Positions 6,542-6,619 of a DNA stretch of 6,619 nt are shown piece after piece (position 1 is the stretch's first letter; each line of letters begins with the position of its first letter). The stretch is from contig CAKQWG010000176.1 in NCBI GenBank assembly GCA_934278005.1, positions 1 to 6,619 of the forward strand, read 5' to 3'. Position numbers and translations under genes: made by a program. The stretch is from an uncultured Pirellulaceae bacterium. GTDB lineage: Bacteria; Planctomycetota; Planctomycetia; Pirellulales; Pirellulaceae. The notes under the pieces are model-generated. The model did no database searches, was not told where the DNA came from, and worked only from the letters and a program-made list of their open reading frames with translations.

Positions 6542-6619
6542 CCCAGTTTCCCCGCGTGTCGCTAAGACCGACGGCTGGAAGTTCAGGGGGATGATTTAGT
6601 GAGAGCCCTGGCTAACGCC
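6542..6619 (-). other. Upstream region of the co-polymerase gene, no gene seen
   Basis: These 78 nt precede the first gene. The co-polymerase frame meets an in-frame TAA at about 6598-6596, so the protein does not extend to the window edge. GGGGA lies 7 nt upstream of the alternative GTG start at 6541. I see no convincing -35/-10 pair; a promoter, if present, is likely further upstream. Confidence 0.5.
6606..6619 (+). repeat. Possible start of another hairpin repeat cut by the window edge
   Basis: GGC-TAAC-GCC at 6610-6619 is a 3-bp stem with a 4-nt loop, ending exactly at the window edge. The bases before it (CCCT, 6606-6609) would lengthen the stem if the sequence continues with AGGG. From memory, GGCTAACGCC-centred hairpins are dispersed in some planctomycete genomes; I could not check this. 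Confidence 0.25.

Overview
The window is a block of one exopolysaccharide or surface-polysaccharide biosynthesis locus. All four recognisable genes lie on the minus strand and together cover more than 95 % of the sequence. In transcription order (right to left) they are: (1) a Wzc/GumC-type polysaccharide co-polymerase fused to a BY-kinase-like domain (4175-6520); (2) an O-antigen ligase/Wzy-type polymerase membrane protein (2677-3978); (3) a Wzx-type flippase (1097-2680); (4) a GT4 glycosyltransferase that runs off the left edge (1-1089). The last three are packed like an operon: polymerase and flippase overlap by a 4-nt GTGA, and the glycosyltransferase begins 7 nt after the flippase stop on a TTG codon.

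Together they outline a Wzx/Wzy-dependent pathway. A cytoplasmic GT4 enzyme adds a sugar to the lipid-linked repeat unit, the flippase turns it over the inner membrane, the Wzy-like protein polymerises or ligates it on the outer face, and the co-polymerase sets chain length. No initiating phosphoglycosyl transferase, outer-membrane export porin (Wza/OPX) or phosphatase is in the window.

The only sizeable gap, about 196 nt between the co-polymerase and the polymerase (3979-4174), is mostly short hairpin repeats. There are three tandem 34-nt units on the plus strand and two 23-nt-spaced units of a related hairpin on the minus strand. The two types share the scheme GTAAGC-N-TCY-N'-GCTTGC and differ by a compensatory swap at the loop-closing pair. 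Their 34-nt period also shows that the upstream ATG giving a 470-aa polymerase is false.

The second notable feature is that the kinase domain of the co-polymerase looks catalytically dead: the Walker A lysine is Ala, Walker A' is altered, the ExxRxxR motif lacks both arginines, and there is no C-terminal tyrosine cluster.

The moderately GC-rich sequence, the weak Shine-Dalgarno signals, the non-ATG starts and the style of hairpin repeat (which resembles repeats I recall from Pirellulales genomes) suggest a planctomycete. This assignment is inferred and was not tested by any search.
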